Source: a virus
Virus record (IMG/VR): IMGVR_UViG_3300028025_003039
Span: 1-20,602 of that record
DNA: 20,602 nucleotides
Direction: 5' to 3' (one strand)
Positions 1-7,088 of the stretch are shown in pieces. Within the stretch, counting starts at the first letter, position 1. Each line of letters starts with the position of its first letter. Made by a program: the position numbers and the translations under genes. The notes beneath the pieces are model-generated. The model did not search any database, was not told the DNA's origin, and saw nothing but the letters and a program-made list of their open reading frames with translations.

Positions 1-3
1 GGA

Positions 4-9
4 TAGAAT
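4..9 (+). promoter_or_regulatory. Putative -10 box for leaderless terS transcript
   Basis: TAGAAT lies exactly 6 nt before the ATG of the small terminase gene, so transcription would start at the A of the start codon. The window begins only 3 nt upstream, so no -35 element or earlier context can be judged. The same box-to-ATG spacing recurs before at least five other genes in this window, which is the main support. Confidence 0.45.
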
Positions 10-15
10 ATAGCC

Positions 16-522
16 ATGGAGCTGGAGCGCACGAACCTGGACGAGAAGTTACTGTCGCTTGCCCGGAAGTCGCCAACGGAGATTGCGGAAGCCACAGGGC
101 TCGATGCGGGCTTTGTCGCCGAGCGTATTGCGTACCTACTGGATAGCAAAGACTGGTTGACCGACCGCCAGGAGGAGCGCCTCATCCTCATCGAGGCCGC
201 AACGCTGAAGGACAAAGCGTTCGGGATGCTCGAGGACGTCGGACCGCAAGAGTTCGCCGGTGTCGCCAACGTGGTGCTCAAGACCTTGAGGCTGGTATCA
301 GAGAGGCTGGACGCCAGACGTAAGCTCGTGGACGACGATATCCAGAAGATTACCGCAGCGCACGCTAAGATATTCGCACAGGCGTTTGACGCAGCGCTCC
401 AGTACATCATCGCGGGGTTTAAAGCATTCGACGGTGTACCATCGGACGAGGACGTAGACGATCTCGTCGAGCAGGGCTTGAAGCGTGCGGGAAGTGTTTT
501 AGATGCCAACCTATTTGAGTGA
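16..522 (+). CDS. terS: Terminase small subunit (probable)
   Basis: This 168-residue protein probably recognises the phage packaging site and hands DNA to the large terminase. Residues about 20-43 (PTEIAEATGLDAGFVAERI) look like a helix-turn-helix DNA-binding unit, and the rest is predicted mostly helical and acidic, as in TerS oligomerisation regions. Small terminases diverge strongly, so the call rests on the helix-turn-helix, the length and the position directly upstream of an unmistakable large terminase, which it overlaps by 20 nt. The ATG at 16 is the first start visible and has a -10-like box 6 nt upstream but no Shine-Dalgarno site, suggesting a leaderless mRNA. A generic DNA-binding regulator is the alternative. 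Confidence 0.75.
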   Translation: MELERTNLDEKLLSLARKSPTEIAEATGLDAGFVAERIAYLLDSKDWLTDRQEERLILIEAATLKDKAFGMLEDVGPQEFAGVANVVLKTLRLVSERLDARRKLVDDDIQKITAAHAKIFAQAFDAALQYIIAGFKAFDGVPSDEDVDDLVEQGLKRAGSVLDANLFE

Positions 523-2038
523 TGTTCTTGACGGCGCTATTGGGGAGATGCGCAGCAAGAGCAAACTAAGGATTTACCAGAACGACCCGCAGGCGTGGTT
601 GGCGGACGTACTCGGCAAGCGCTGGTATTCCAAGCAGGCAGAAATCGTAGACTCCTTTATGTCGTCTACTCGCACCGCGGTCAAGAGCGCTAACGGTTGT
701 GGTAAGTCTGCTGTAGTCGCCGACTTGATTACGTGGATTGTTGCCACTGGCGTCCCCGCTGAGACACTGTGCATTGTGAGCGCACCGACTCTCTCGCAGA
801 TTGAAAAGGTTATCTTCGCGTACCTAAAAGTAAACAGGGGTATGGCCGACTCGAGGGGTATGGTTTTGCCTGGTAGGATTACCGAGACATTGGCATGGAA
901 GTTGGACGGAGATAACGGTGCGGAGTTCCTCGTGTTTGGAAAGCGACCCAGCGACCAGGATATTGTCTCGAGCTTTCAGGGAACTAGAAAGCGGAATACT
1001 TATGTATTTCTTGACGAGGCAGGTGGACTACCTACAGATATGTTTACAGCTGCTGAGGCGGTTGCCACTGGAGCGGGTTCCCGGATTCTTGCGATTGGTA
1101 ACCCGGATAGAAGAGGAACAGAATTTCATAGAATTTTCACTGATCCTCAACTATCTCAGGACTGGTCCCTCCATACCATCAGCGCTTTCGATCTCCCTAC
1201 ATTTACCGAAGAGTCTGTTTACCCGGAGCCAGAAGAGCAGAAGAACTTCCTCAGCGGACTAACCAGCGTTGATTGGGTTGAGCACAAGAAGCGTGCCTGG
1301 GGTGAGGACTCTGCACGGTACAAGGCCAAGGTGCTGGGAGAGTTCCCCGATGAGGCGGACAACACGTTCTTTGGGCAGGTTGTTATTGACAAGGGCTTTG
1401 ACACAGAGATTGCGGAGGACGAAGATGAGCGGCCAATCCTGGGTCTCGACGTTGCGCGCTTTGGTAGTGATGAGAATGTGTTATATATTAATCGGGGTGG
1501 TAGGGTTCGCGTTGTTGATAAGTGGTCTAAACTTGACCTCATCGAAACGGCTAGGAGGGTTCATGGCTTTGCTCAAAGGTATCTGGCAAGCGTTCTTAAT
1601 GTTGACGTCAATGGCGTCGGTGGCGGTGTTGTTGATGCTCTTCTTCGCCTTGATGAGTTTGCTGACGCCGTTTATTCTGTTGGGGCTATTAATAACTCTA
1701 ATGCTTCGCCGGACAACGCCAGGTGGACCAACGCCAGGGCCTACTACTACGACACATTCCGAGAACTCCTTGCAGACGGGCGCTTGGATTTAGACTACGA
1801 AGATCATCAGCTGCGCGATGAGATGATAAGTCAGACTTATCACTTCAGCACGCGAGGGTCAATCACCATGACAAGCAAGGATGAGATGCGCAAGTCTGGC
1901 ATGGCGTCCCCCGACTCCTTGGATGCTGCCATATTGAGTACCATTGACCACCGACACGAAGGGCCACGCCCCGGTGAGATTATCCAGGCCGAGGAAGTTA
2001 TGGCCGAGCATCCGTTTTACAGCGAGTCTTACTGGTGA
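503..2038 (+). CDS. terL: Terminase large subunit (ATPase and nuclease)
   Basis: This is the motor that cuts phage DNA and pumps it into the prohead through the portal. In 511 residues it has an ATPase domain with a Walker A motif (ANGCGKSA, about residues 63-70), a Walker B with catalytic Glu (VFLDEA, D171/E172) and a coupling motif (ILAIGNP, about 195-201). An RNase H-like nuclease domain follows, with likely metal-binding acids D316 (GLDVARFG), D368 (NVDVNG) and D471 (SPDSLDA). Length and motif order are normal for a full-length TerL, with nothing missing. It overlaps terS by 20 nt, so translation is probably coupled; a weak GGGAAG lies about 10 nt before the ATG. A 231-nt non-coding gap separates it from the portal gene. 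Confidence 0.97.
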   Translation: MPTYLSDVLDGAIGEMRSKSKLRIYQNDPQAWLADVLGKRWYSKQAEIVDSFMSSTRTAVKSANGCGKSAVVADLITWIVATGVPAETLCIVSAPTLSQIEKVIFAYLKVNRGMADSRGMVLPGRITETLAWKLDGDNGAEFLVFGKRPSDQDIVSSFQGTRKRNTYVFLDEAGGLPTDMFTAAEAVATGAGSRILAIGNPDRRGTEFHRIFTDPQLSQDWSLHTISAFDLPTFTEESVYPEPEEQKNFLSGLTSVDWVEHKKRAWGEDSARYKAKVLGEFPDEADNTFFGQVVIDKGFDTEIAEDEDERPILGLDVARFGSDENVLYINRGGRVRVVDKWSKLDLIETARRVHGFAQRYLASVLNVDVNGVGGGVVDALLRLDEFADAVYSVGAINNSNASPDNARWTNARAYYYDTFRELLADGRLDLDYEDHQLRDEMISQTYHFSTRGSITMTSKDEMRKSGMASPDSLDAAILSTIDHRHEGPRPGEIIQAEEVMAEHPFYSESYW

Positions 2039-2140
2039 TAGTATTTATAGCGAAGACCCCGGATGGCCTCTGCGCAAGCACGTCACCGGGGTTACGGCGT
2101 TCGCCGACAAACACTAACGTGACTGAGTACGCCGACATTT

Positions 2141-2151
2141 TTAATCTGCGC
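2141..2151 (+). repeat. Direct repeat TTAATCTGCGC, copy 1
   Basis: This is an exact 11-bp match to 2202-2212, 61 bp away, in the terL-portal gap. TGCGC within the repeat also occurs at 2071 and 2173. Function is unknown. Confidence 0.6.
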
Positions 2152-2201
2152 GCTCACACACAAAGGGGGCAATGCGCACGCTCAGACAGGGAATAAGTAC
2201 C

Positions 2202-2212
2202 TTAATCTGCGC
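2202..2212 (+). repeat. Direct repeat TTAATCTGCGC, copy 2
   Basis: This is an exact 11-bp match to 2141-2151. It lies about 45 bp upstream of the portal -10 box, so it could act as a binding site affecting that promoter; this is inference only. Confidence 0.6.
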
Positions 2213-2254
2213 AACGACGCATATTTGTAAAGAGTAAGGCATCACCTTTATTAG

Positions 2255-2263
2255 TGATAAGAT
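2255..2263 (+). promoter_or_regulatory. Extended -10 promoter for portal gene
   Basis: TGATAAGAT is an extended -10 element (TGn followed by TAAGAT). It ends 6 nt before the portal ATG at 2270, predicting a leaderless transcript. No consensus -35 is seen 17 nt upstream, which an extended -10 does not require. A short inverted repeat, ATCAC (2241-2245) and GTGAT (2254-2258), overlaps it. Confidence 0.55.
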
Positions 2264-2269
2264 TGCTTT

Positions 2270-3754
2270 ATGGGAATTTTTGACAGGTTTACTTCTAGTC
2301 CTTCCGCCTCTGATGCACTTTTGCAGGAGATTCAGGAGCTTTCTCAGAACAATCAAATTCTTTCTGAGTCCTACTCCGCGCTTGCTCGTGCAACTCTAGA
2401 GTTCGATGACAAGGGCTGGGCACCAATCAACCAGTTCACCGAGGCTGGTGTTCGCCTCGAGGACGTAAAGATTGTAGCCAAGCAGGCACGGAGGCAGACA
2501 GCATCCAACCCAATCCTCAAGCGCGGCGCATCACTGCGAGCTAGCTATGTGTTTGGTCGCGGCTTCAAGATGTCCCAGGCTGGCAATCCCCTGGCCCCAC
2601 GGTTCCAGCGTATTATTGATGACGCCGTAAACCAACAGGTTCTCTTTAGCGAAGGTGCGTGCAAGAAGAATGAACGAGCGCTTTTTACGGACGGTAACTT
2701 TTTCGTTCGGTATGACCGTCGTAACCGGCGCTTTAGTCGTGTCCCTCTTGATGAAATAGCTGGCTGGGCCACAGACCCCGATGACCCCGAGATGATTCGG
2801 TACTACCTGCGCGAGTACTCCAAGCGCGAGCCAGTAACCGATCCTTACAACTCATATCTCGCCGAGACGGTCAAGGTCTGGTATCCGCTGGACTACGTAG
2901 ATAACCCAGTGTCGCAGATCAACGACATCCCAGTGGACCGCAACTTTGTCATTATCGACACCAAGGCTAACGACGAGACCGGATCGCTGTGGGGATTGCC
3001 CGATGCGCTCCCAGCTCTCCCCTGGTCATGGGCATACTCCGAGTACCTCAAGGATGGCTCGAAGATGCTCAAGGCTCTCTCGAGCATTGCGTGGCAGGTA
3101 AAGACGAAGACCGCTAAGGGTGGGGCAAATATCTCCTCCAAGCTTTTGACCAACAGGGAAGTCGCTTCTACTGCGGTGACTGGCGCTGATATTGAGCTCA
3201 ACGCCATGCCAAGGAATAACTCCGTTGATTTGGCTACCGGTCAGCCCTTGGCCGCAATGGCAGCCACGGCGATGGAGGTTTCGGTTGACGCTCTTCTTGC
3301 CGGCGCTGGTCAGCAGGGCGGTGGCGGTTCGCAGATTCTCGACCAGTCAACCATCAACTCTGCTTACGCACGCCAGGGCAACTGGGAGGACTTCTTTATG
3401 CGCGTGCTCCGCGTGATTGGCGTGCCAGACCCTAGCGTTACCTTCAATAACATTATCGTTGACCCCGCGTACCGCACCATTCAATCGCTAAGCCAAGCCT
3501 GGATGACGGGTCTATTCGACGCAGAGATTATGCAGGACGCCATGGCAGAGCAGCTGGGCATCGAGGCACCGGGTAATGTACCGAGAGGTGTTCTCGTTCC
3601 AAACAACACAAGCAGTTTCCCCAACACTGGGCGCACGCTAGGTGCCGGTAACCCAAATAACGTGGCCAGTAGCCAGGGTAACTCCGGTGCTGGAGTTGAC
3701 GACCTCTCCGATGGGGACAATAATCTGAGGGACCTTCAAGATAACCCCCGATGA
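2270..3754 (+). CDS. Portal protein
   Basis: This 494-residue protein fits the dodecameric portal at the capsid vertex through which the terminase loads DNA and to which the connectors attach. It follows terL, precedes the capsid protease, and has the usual length for HK97/SPP1-type portals. Its central stretch (WGLPDALPALPWSWAYSEYL and the region after it) matches the clip/stem helix pattern of portals, and Gly/Gln-rich GAGQQGGGGSQ near residue 348 resembles the tunnel-loop region. The last about 60 residues are Asn/Gly/Asp-rich and probably disordered. Translation appears leaderless: there is a -10 box 6 nt before the ATG and no Shine-Dalgarno site. Identification is by context and overall character rather than a single diagnostic motif. 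Confidence 0.88.
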   Translation: MGIFDRFTSSPSASDALLQEIQELSQNNQILSESYSALARATLEFDDKGWAPINQFTEAGVRLEDVKIVAKQARRQTASNPILKRGASLRASYVFGRGFKMSQAGNPLAPRFQRIIDDAVNQQVLFSEGACKKNERALFTDGNFFVRYDRRNRRFSRVPLDEIAGWATDPDDPEMIRYYLREYSKREPVTDPYNSYLAETVKVWYPLDYVDNPVSQINDIPVDRNFVIIDTKANDETGSLWGLPDALPALPWSWAYSEYLKDGSKMLKALSSIAWQVKTKTAKGGANISSKLLTNREVASTAVTGADIELNAMPRNNSVDLATGQPLAAMAATAMEVSVDALLAGAGQQGGGGSQILDQSTINSAYARQGNWEDFFMRVLRVIGVPDPSVTFNNIIVDPAYRTIQSLSQAWMTGLFDAEIMQDAMAEQLGIEAPGNVPRGVLVPNNTSSFPNTGRTLGAGNPNNVASSQGNSGAGVDDLSDGDNNLRDLQDNPR

Positions 3755-3759
3755 TATCG

Positions 3760-3768
3760 TGGTAATAT
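3760..3768 (+). promoter_or_regulatory. Extended -10 promoter for capsid unit
   Basis: TGGTAATAT is an extended -10 element ending 7 nt before the ATG at 3776. An AGAGG sits directly against the start codon, too close to be a normal ribosome site, so a leaderless start is favoured. It would drive protease/scaffold, decoration and capsid genes up to the terminator at 6415. Confidence 0.5.
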
Positions 3769-3775
3769 AAGAGGT

Positions 3776-4909
3776 ATGGCCAAGCTTCTATCTGAGTCCG
3801 GTTCTGCGCCGGTAAAATCTGGGAACAATTGGCGTGCCGTTTTAATCACTCCCGGTAAAGGTTCTTCTGGTGTTTACACCGAGGAGATGCTACGCGAGTA
3901 CGGCCCGCAAGCATTCAAGAAGGGCACTCACTCTTATGTCGATCACCCTCGCGACGAAGGCGACATCCGCTCACCCAAGAATCTTATCGGTGTACTAGCG
4001 GAAGACGCTCGTTACGAAAAGGGTGTTGGCCTAGTGGCCGAGCTGTCCATCATGCCCCACTGGAAAGAGTTTGTCGAGGCCGTTGCCCCGCACACCGGCC
4101 TGTCTATCTACGCGATGGGCGAGGGTAACTACAACGACGACGGCGAAGTTGTTGTTGAATCTCTTGTTCCCCACACACAGAACTCCGTTGACTTGGTTTC
4201 ATATCCTGGTCGCCCCGGATCAAAGCTTGCCGATAAACTCTACGAGGCAGCCATCTCTATGGTCGCCGAGGCATTGCCGGATAACTATCGTCCAGCAACA
4301 TCGGACGACGTGCCCGAGGGTCGCGCTTGTGGCAACTGTATGTTCTTCAATGAGAACAAGGTTGACGAAGATGGCAAGGCTTACTGCGAAAAGTGGGACG
4401 CATACGCCGCTGGCGGCTCCTACTGCAACGCGTGGAAAGCCAGAGAAGAATCTTCCGCCCCTATGGGCGGGGAAAAAGGTACTGCTGCTCCTACAGCCGC
4501 AGCCACCGTTATCAATACGAAAGAAGGATACTCAATTATGGAACTCAAGGAATTGAGCGACCAGCTAGCTGAGCTGCCAAACTTGGTAGCAGCTGCTGTT
4601 GCAGAAGCCCTTGCGCCTGCTGAGGAACCAGAGGAGAAGGAAGAAGTTGACGTTGCGGCTGTAGCCGAGGCTATGGTTGCCGCTGACCTTCCCGAGGTTT
4701 CCCGCAAGGCCGTGTACGAGTCACTTCGCGCCGGTGCAAACTTGAATGACGCCATCGAGAGCCAGAAGGCTTTCGTTGAGTCCGTCAAGTCGCACTTCAA
4801 GGAGGAGGCCAACGCTTCCGCTAAGGCTATCGAAGAGACCGTTATTGTTAACACCTCAGAGAAGGCCCCCCGCCTCTCTGACATTCTCAATGTAAAGGTT
4901 GGTGCCTAA
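3776..4909 (+). CDS. Capsid maturation protease fused to scaffold domain
   Basis: This 377-residue protein combines a prohead protease with a C-terminal scaffold. The N-terminal about 160 residues carry a probable catalytic His in YVDHP (H57) and Ser in TGLSIYAMGEG (S110), with NSVDLVSYPG (about 136-145) completing the pattern seen in phage head proteases of this type. Residues 185-217 hold four cysteines spaced C-x2-C-x15-C-x12-C, a possible metal or Fe-S site. An Ala/Pro linker (about 228-245) leads to an acidic, helical scaffold region (about 255-377). An in-frame ATG at 4538 with its own ribosome site may make the scaffold alone. It overlaps the next gene as TAATG. The protease cleaves scaffold and capsid N-termini during head assembly. 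Confidence 0.85.
   Translation: MAKLLSESGSAPVKSGNNWRAVLITPGKGSSGVYTEEMLREYGPQAFKKGTHSYVDHPRDEGDIRSPKNLIGVLAEDARYEKGVGLVAELSIMPHWKEFVEAVAPHTGLSIYAMGEGNYNDDGEVVVESLVPHTQNSVDLVSYPGRPGSKLADKLYEAAISMVAEALPDNYRPATSDDVPEGRACGNCMFFNENKVDEDGKAYCEKWDAYAAGGSYCNAWKAREESSAPMGGEKGTAAPTAAATVINTKEGYSIMELKELSDQLAELPNLVAAAVAEALAPAEEPEEKEEVDVAAVAEAMVAADLPEVSRKAVYESLRAGANLNDAIESQKAFVESVKSHFKEEANASAKAIEETVIVNTSEKAPRLSDILNVKVGA
4522..4528 (+). promoter_or_regulatory. Internal ribosome binding site for nested scaffold
   Basis: AGAAGGA lies 9 nt before an in-frame ATG (4538) inside the protease gene. It falls exactly at the border between the linker and the scaffold domain, which is where an independent scaffold start would be expected. 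Confidence 0.5.
4538..4909 (+). CDS. Nested scaffold protein (in-frame internal start)
   Basis: Translation from the internal ATG (codon 255 of the protease gene) would give a 123-residue, Ala/Glu-rich, helical protein starting MELKELSDQLAELP and ending in RLSDILNVKVGA. Scaffold proteins are acidic and helical, form the inner core that shapes the prohead, and often have a C-terminal capsid-binding tail. Lambda C/Nu3 is the known precedent for a scaffold nested in frame within a protease gene. Support here is the well-placed AGAAGGA, the linker just before the start and the absence of a separate scaffold gene between protease and capsid. It could instead function only as part of the fusion. 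Confidence 0.5.
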   Translation: MELKELSDQLAELPNLVAAAVAEALAPAEEPEEKEEVDVAAVAEAMVAADLPEVSRKAVYESLRAGANLNDAIESQKAFVESVKSHFKEEANASAKAIEETVIVNTSEKAPRLSDILNVKVGA

Positions 4910-5256
4910 TGGCTCTTAACGAAGTTTACAAGGATGGCAACTCACTCAACTACGAGGTCGACGAGAACGTTGAATCTGGTGACTTTGTTTGGTTGAGCGC
5001 TGGCATCCGTGGTGTGGCCGAAACTGACGCCGAGCTTGGCGCAGACGGAGAGCACTACGCAACCATTCGCCACATTGGCGTGTTTCGCGGCACGACCGCT
5101 GATGCCGTCACCCTGGGCGCCGCTATCTACCTGGCAAGCGCCGCTACTTACGGCACCGCTTTGACCACGACCGTTGGGTCCAACAAGCTTGTTGGCTACG
5201 CGATCAAGGCCAAGGGTGCTGTTGCTGGTGACGTTTTCGTCCGGATTAACAACTAA
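4909..5256 (+). CDS. Head decoration protein (DUF2190-like)
   Basis: This 115-residue beta-rich protein resembles the DUF2190-type capsid cement family. It has the features ESGDFVWLSAGIRGVAE near the start, a central HIGVFRGTT, and a late LVGYAIKAKGAVAGDVFVRIN strand pair. Such proteins bind the outside of the expanded capsid and stabilise it against DNA pressure. Its position between protease/scaffold and major capsid gene is the standard slot for a decoration protein. It starts within the stop codon of the protease gene (TAATG), implying coupled translation and matched output. There are no cysteines or membrane segments. The family call is from recognition of the pattern and has not been tested by search. 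Confidence 0.78.
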   Translation: MALNEVYKDGNSLNYEVDENVESGDFVWLSAGIRGVAETDAELGADGEHYATIRHIGVFRGTTADAVTLGAAIYLASAATYGTALTTTVGSNKLVGYAIKAKGAVAGDVFVRINN

Positions 5257-5260
5257 GAAT

Positions 5261-5267
5261 AGGTGAT
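5261..5267 (+). promoter_or_regulatory. Ribosome binding site of major capsid gene
   Basis: AGGTGAT lies about 7 nt before the capsid ATG at 5274. This is one of the few starts here with a clear, well-spaced Shine-Dalgarno site, as expected for the most abundant virion protein. Confidence 0.6.
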
Positions 5268-5273
5268 TGACTA

Positions 5274-6398
5274 ATGGCTAACATTAAAGTTGTTGAGCAG
5301 GAAATCGCCCGCATTGAAGAGCGTTCGACCAAGCGTCAGATTGAGGCTGCAAAGCTTCTGACTAACGCACTGTCGGGTGACCTTCGTGCAAAGGTGATGC
5401 TTCAGGAAGGAATCTCCTCTTCGGACATTCCCACCGTCCTGGAGCCTGCTATTAACGTTATCTTCCTCGCACAGTACGCTGCGGAGCAGAACGTATGGAA
5501 CCAGATTGCCGATGAGTACATCACCGACAACTTTGGCATCATTCGTTTCGGTGACTTCCAGGTTGACCCCAGCGCGCTTGTAAGCGGCACTGGTGAGGAA
5601 TTCATTGAGGGTGGACTTCCCGCTGTCGGAGAGTACGAAGAGTACCCCGCAGTTCCGTTCACCACCACTCAGCTCGACAAGGACTTCGAAGGCAAAACTG
5701 GTATCCGTGCCCGTATGTCTTGGGAATCCTTGCGTCGCATTGGTAACTTCGACATGATCGGACAGATGACTTCTCGTTTCGCACAGTACGCTGCGCGTCA
5801 GGAAGACATCGCTCTGGCCAAGTTGTTTGTTACCACCGCTGGCGCTGTCGGCACCGGCTTCTCGGGCAAGGGCCTTGCTGGTAACCCAGCCCTGAGCCTT
5901 ACCGCCCTCGAGAACGCTATGGCATCATCGCGCGAAGACACCGTTGGTGGCAACCGCGTGGTCGCAAACAACTACAAGCTCGTCTACGGCACCTCGCTCG
6001 CGATGACCGTTCGTAACTTGTTTGCTATCTCGCAGATCGAGCGCGTTTCCGGTTCTGAGACCACAATCCTGAACCCATCGTTCATCACCAGCCCATTCAA
6101 CCCAATCGAGTTCAATGCTCTCGACACGGTTTCGGGTGGACAGACTGATGCATGGTGGTTCGTGATTCCGGACCTGAACACCCGTCCGTACTTCTGGGAG
6201 GTCTTCCTCTCGGGTGCGCGTACCCCCCTCATCTCTATCAAGGACAACGGACACTTCACCCTCGCTGGTGGAGAGGTCCCCGTTCGTGACGGTAGCTTCG
6301 ACGAGGACGACGTTCAGACCCGTATCCGCCACGTTGTACAGGCGTACAACATCACCAAGGATGGTCTGCGCTACTCGACTGGCGCAGCAGGCTCCTAA
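5274..6398 (+). CDS. Major capsid protein (HK97 fold)
   Basis: This 374-residue protein forms the icosahedral shell. It has the usual length and place for an HK97-fold capsid protein, after decoration protein and before a strong terminator. The N-terminal about 50 residues are charged and helical and may be the delta region removed by the protease. The body includes features expected of the A and P domains, such as DDVQTRIRHVVQAYNITKDGLRY near the C-terminus. Codon choice is strongly selected: no ATA triplet appears anywhere in the gene, unlike the glycosyltransferase genes that follow. It has a good Shine-Dalgarno site and is the last gene of a unit that starts at 3776. Abundant in-frame bias explains long spurious reading frames on the opposite strand. 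Confidence 0.92.
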   Translation: MANIKVVEQEIARIEERSTKRQIEAAKLLTNALSGDLRAKVMLQEGISSSDIPTVLEPAINVIFLAQYAAEQNVWNQIADEYITDNFGIIRFGDFQVDPSALVSGTGEEFIEGGLPAVGEYEEYPAVPFTTTQLDKDFEGKTGIRARMSWESLRRIGNFDMIGQMTSRFAQYAARQEDIALAKLFVTTAGAVGTGFSGKGLAGNPALSLTALENAMASSREDTVGGNRVVANNYKLVYGTSLAMTVRNLFAISQIERVSGSETTILNPSFITSPFNPIEFNALDTVSGGQTDAWWFVIPDLNTRPYFWEVFLSGARTPLISIKDNGHFTLAGGEVPVRDGSFDEDDVQTRIRHVVQAYNITKDGLRYSTGAAGS

Positions 6399-6414
6399 TA
6401 GAGACACACACTCT

Positions 6415-6443
6415 GGCCCCCGGGAAACCGGGGGCCTTTGTGT
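6415..6443 (+). terminator. Rho-independent terminator after major capsid gene
   Basis: This is a perfect 9-bp stem (GGCCCCCGG at 6415-6423 with CCGGGGGCC at 6428-6436) closed by a GAAA tetraloop. It is followed by an interrupted T tract, TTTGTGTTGT. It lies 17 nt after the capsid stop and just upstream of the next promoter, so it separates the capsid unit from the glycosyltransferases. Confidence 0.85.
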
Positions 6444-6445
6444 TG

Positions 6446-6451
6446 TATTCT
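6446..6451 (+). promoter_or_regulatory. -10 box for first glycosyltransferase gene
   Basis: TATTCT lies exactly 6 nt before the ATG at 6458 and directly after the capsid terminator. There is no Shine-Dalgarno site upstream of the ATG, so a leaderless transcript is predicted. The TGn extension is absent. Confidence 0.45.
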
Positions 6452-6457
6452 TGACCA

Positions 6458-7084
6458 ATGGAAATAAATACGATTCCGGCGTTCTACATAAACATGGATG
6501 CCGATGTCCATAAAAAAGAATCTACAGAATCCGTTCTAAAGATTCTTGGGTTCGAGAACGTTACAAGAGTTGCCGGTGTTCCCCAGGCAAACAGTAGACT
6601 CGGTTGCACCATGGCGCACTCCGAAGCGCTTCGCGTTGCCCTTCGGGAAACCGATGGGCCATTCGCAATATTCGAAGATGACATCTTCATAAAAAACCCG
6701 AACACCACAATAGAGGTACCAGACACCGCTGATGCGCTTTATCTTGGAGTATCGAGGTGGGGTATTTATAACGGCACGGGGCACAGGCGCATATCGATTG
6801 AGCAGCACGACAGAAACCTGTACCGTGTTTACAATATGCTATCGGCCCACGGCATAGTTTATTTCAATCGAGACTATGCGAAACTTCTGCTAAGAAGCTA
6901 TCAATTTTATTTAGATACCGATGACGTGCAGGACAAGGGTAATGCGGAACTAATGAAGTACTTTGAGGTTTACGGGCTAGCTGATCCGATGGTGTATCAG
7001 GATGGCATAAATGAAAAGGAAACAAACTTTACCCTGCCGGGTCCCGGTGCCACGAATAAGTTTGGGGCAATCGTACTAAAATAG
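6458..7084 (+). CDS. Glycosyltransferase, GT25-like
   Basis: This 208-residue protein matches the family 25 (LPS/procollagen-type) glycosyltransferase pattern. The N-terminus is FYINMDAD (about 9-16), followed by LGCTMAHSEALRVA (about 48-61), equivalent to the 'GC..SH' motif, and FAIFEDDIF (E73 D74 D75), the likely metal and sugar-nucleotide site. It would move a sugar onto a virion protein or a surface glycan in the cytoplasm; donor and acceptor cannot be read from sequence. Unlike the capsid gene it uses many ATA codons, suggesting separate acquisition. It starts from a predicted leaderless promoter just after the capsid terminator and is followed after 4 nt by a second glycosyltransferase. 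Confidence 0.8.
   Translation: MEINTIPAFYINMDADVHKKESTESVLKILGFENVTRVAGVPQANSRLGCTMAHSEALRVALRETDGPFAIFEDDIFIKNPNTTIEVPDTADALYLGVSRWGIYNGTGHRRISIEQHDRNLYRVYNMLSAHGIVYFNRDYAKLLLRSYQFYLDTDDVQDKGNAELMKYFEVYGLADPMVYQDGINEKETNFTLPGPGATNKFGAIVLK
7077..7082 (+). promoter_or_regulatory. -10 box for second glycosyltransferase gene
   Basis: TAAAAT overlaps the stop codon of the preceding gene and ends exactly 6 nt before the ATG at 7089. There is no usable Shine-Dalgarno site (AGAAG sits too close to the start). It allows independent leaderless expression inside the cassette. Confidence 0.4.
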
Positions 7085-7088
7085 AAGC

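Larger units (their letters stand above)
2039..2269 (+). other. Non-coding gap between terL and portal, with repeats
   Basis: No credible gene is seen in these 231 nt. They hold a possible long-loop hairpin (ACCCCGG at 2056-2062 with CCGGGGT at 2086-2092) and a compact hairpin CGGC-GTTC-GCCG at 2095-2106. There is also an 11-bp direct repeat, TTAATCTGCGC, at 2141-2151 and 2202-2212. The hexamer TGCGCA occurs at 2071, 2173 and 2208, and the close variant TGCGCG at 2147. The 3' end carries the portal promoter. A small RNA, a protein-binding iteron array or a packaging-related site are all possible; none can be assigned. Confidence 0.5.

Noticed and set aside
1269-1793. 174-residue plus-strand frame inside terL with hydrophobic segments
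   Set aside because: It overlaps the intact nuclease domain of terL in another frame. The hydrophobicity follows from GTT/CTT-rich codons in the real frame.
2056-2092. Terminator after terL
   Set aside because: The 7-bp stem has a 23-nt loop and no T tract follows, so it is kept only as a possible hairpin in the gap.
2141-2356. 71-residue minus-strand frame across the terL-portal gap
   Set aside because: It overlaps the portal start and promoter, has no ribosome site and resembles no known protein.
5925-6458. 177-residue minus-strand reading frame opposite the end of the capsid gene
   Set aside because: It lies wholly antisense to a highly codon-biased capsid gene and its terminator, has no ribosome site and an implausible composition.
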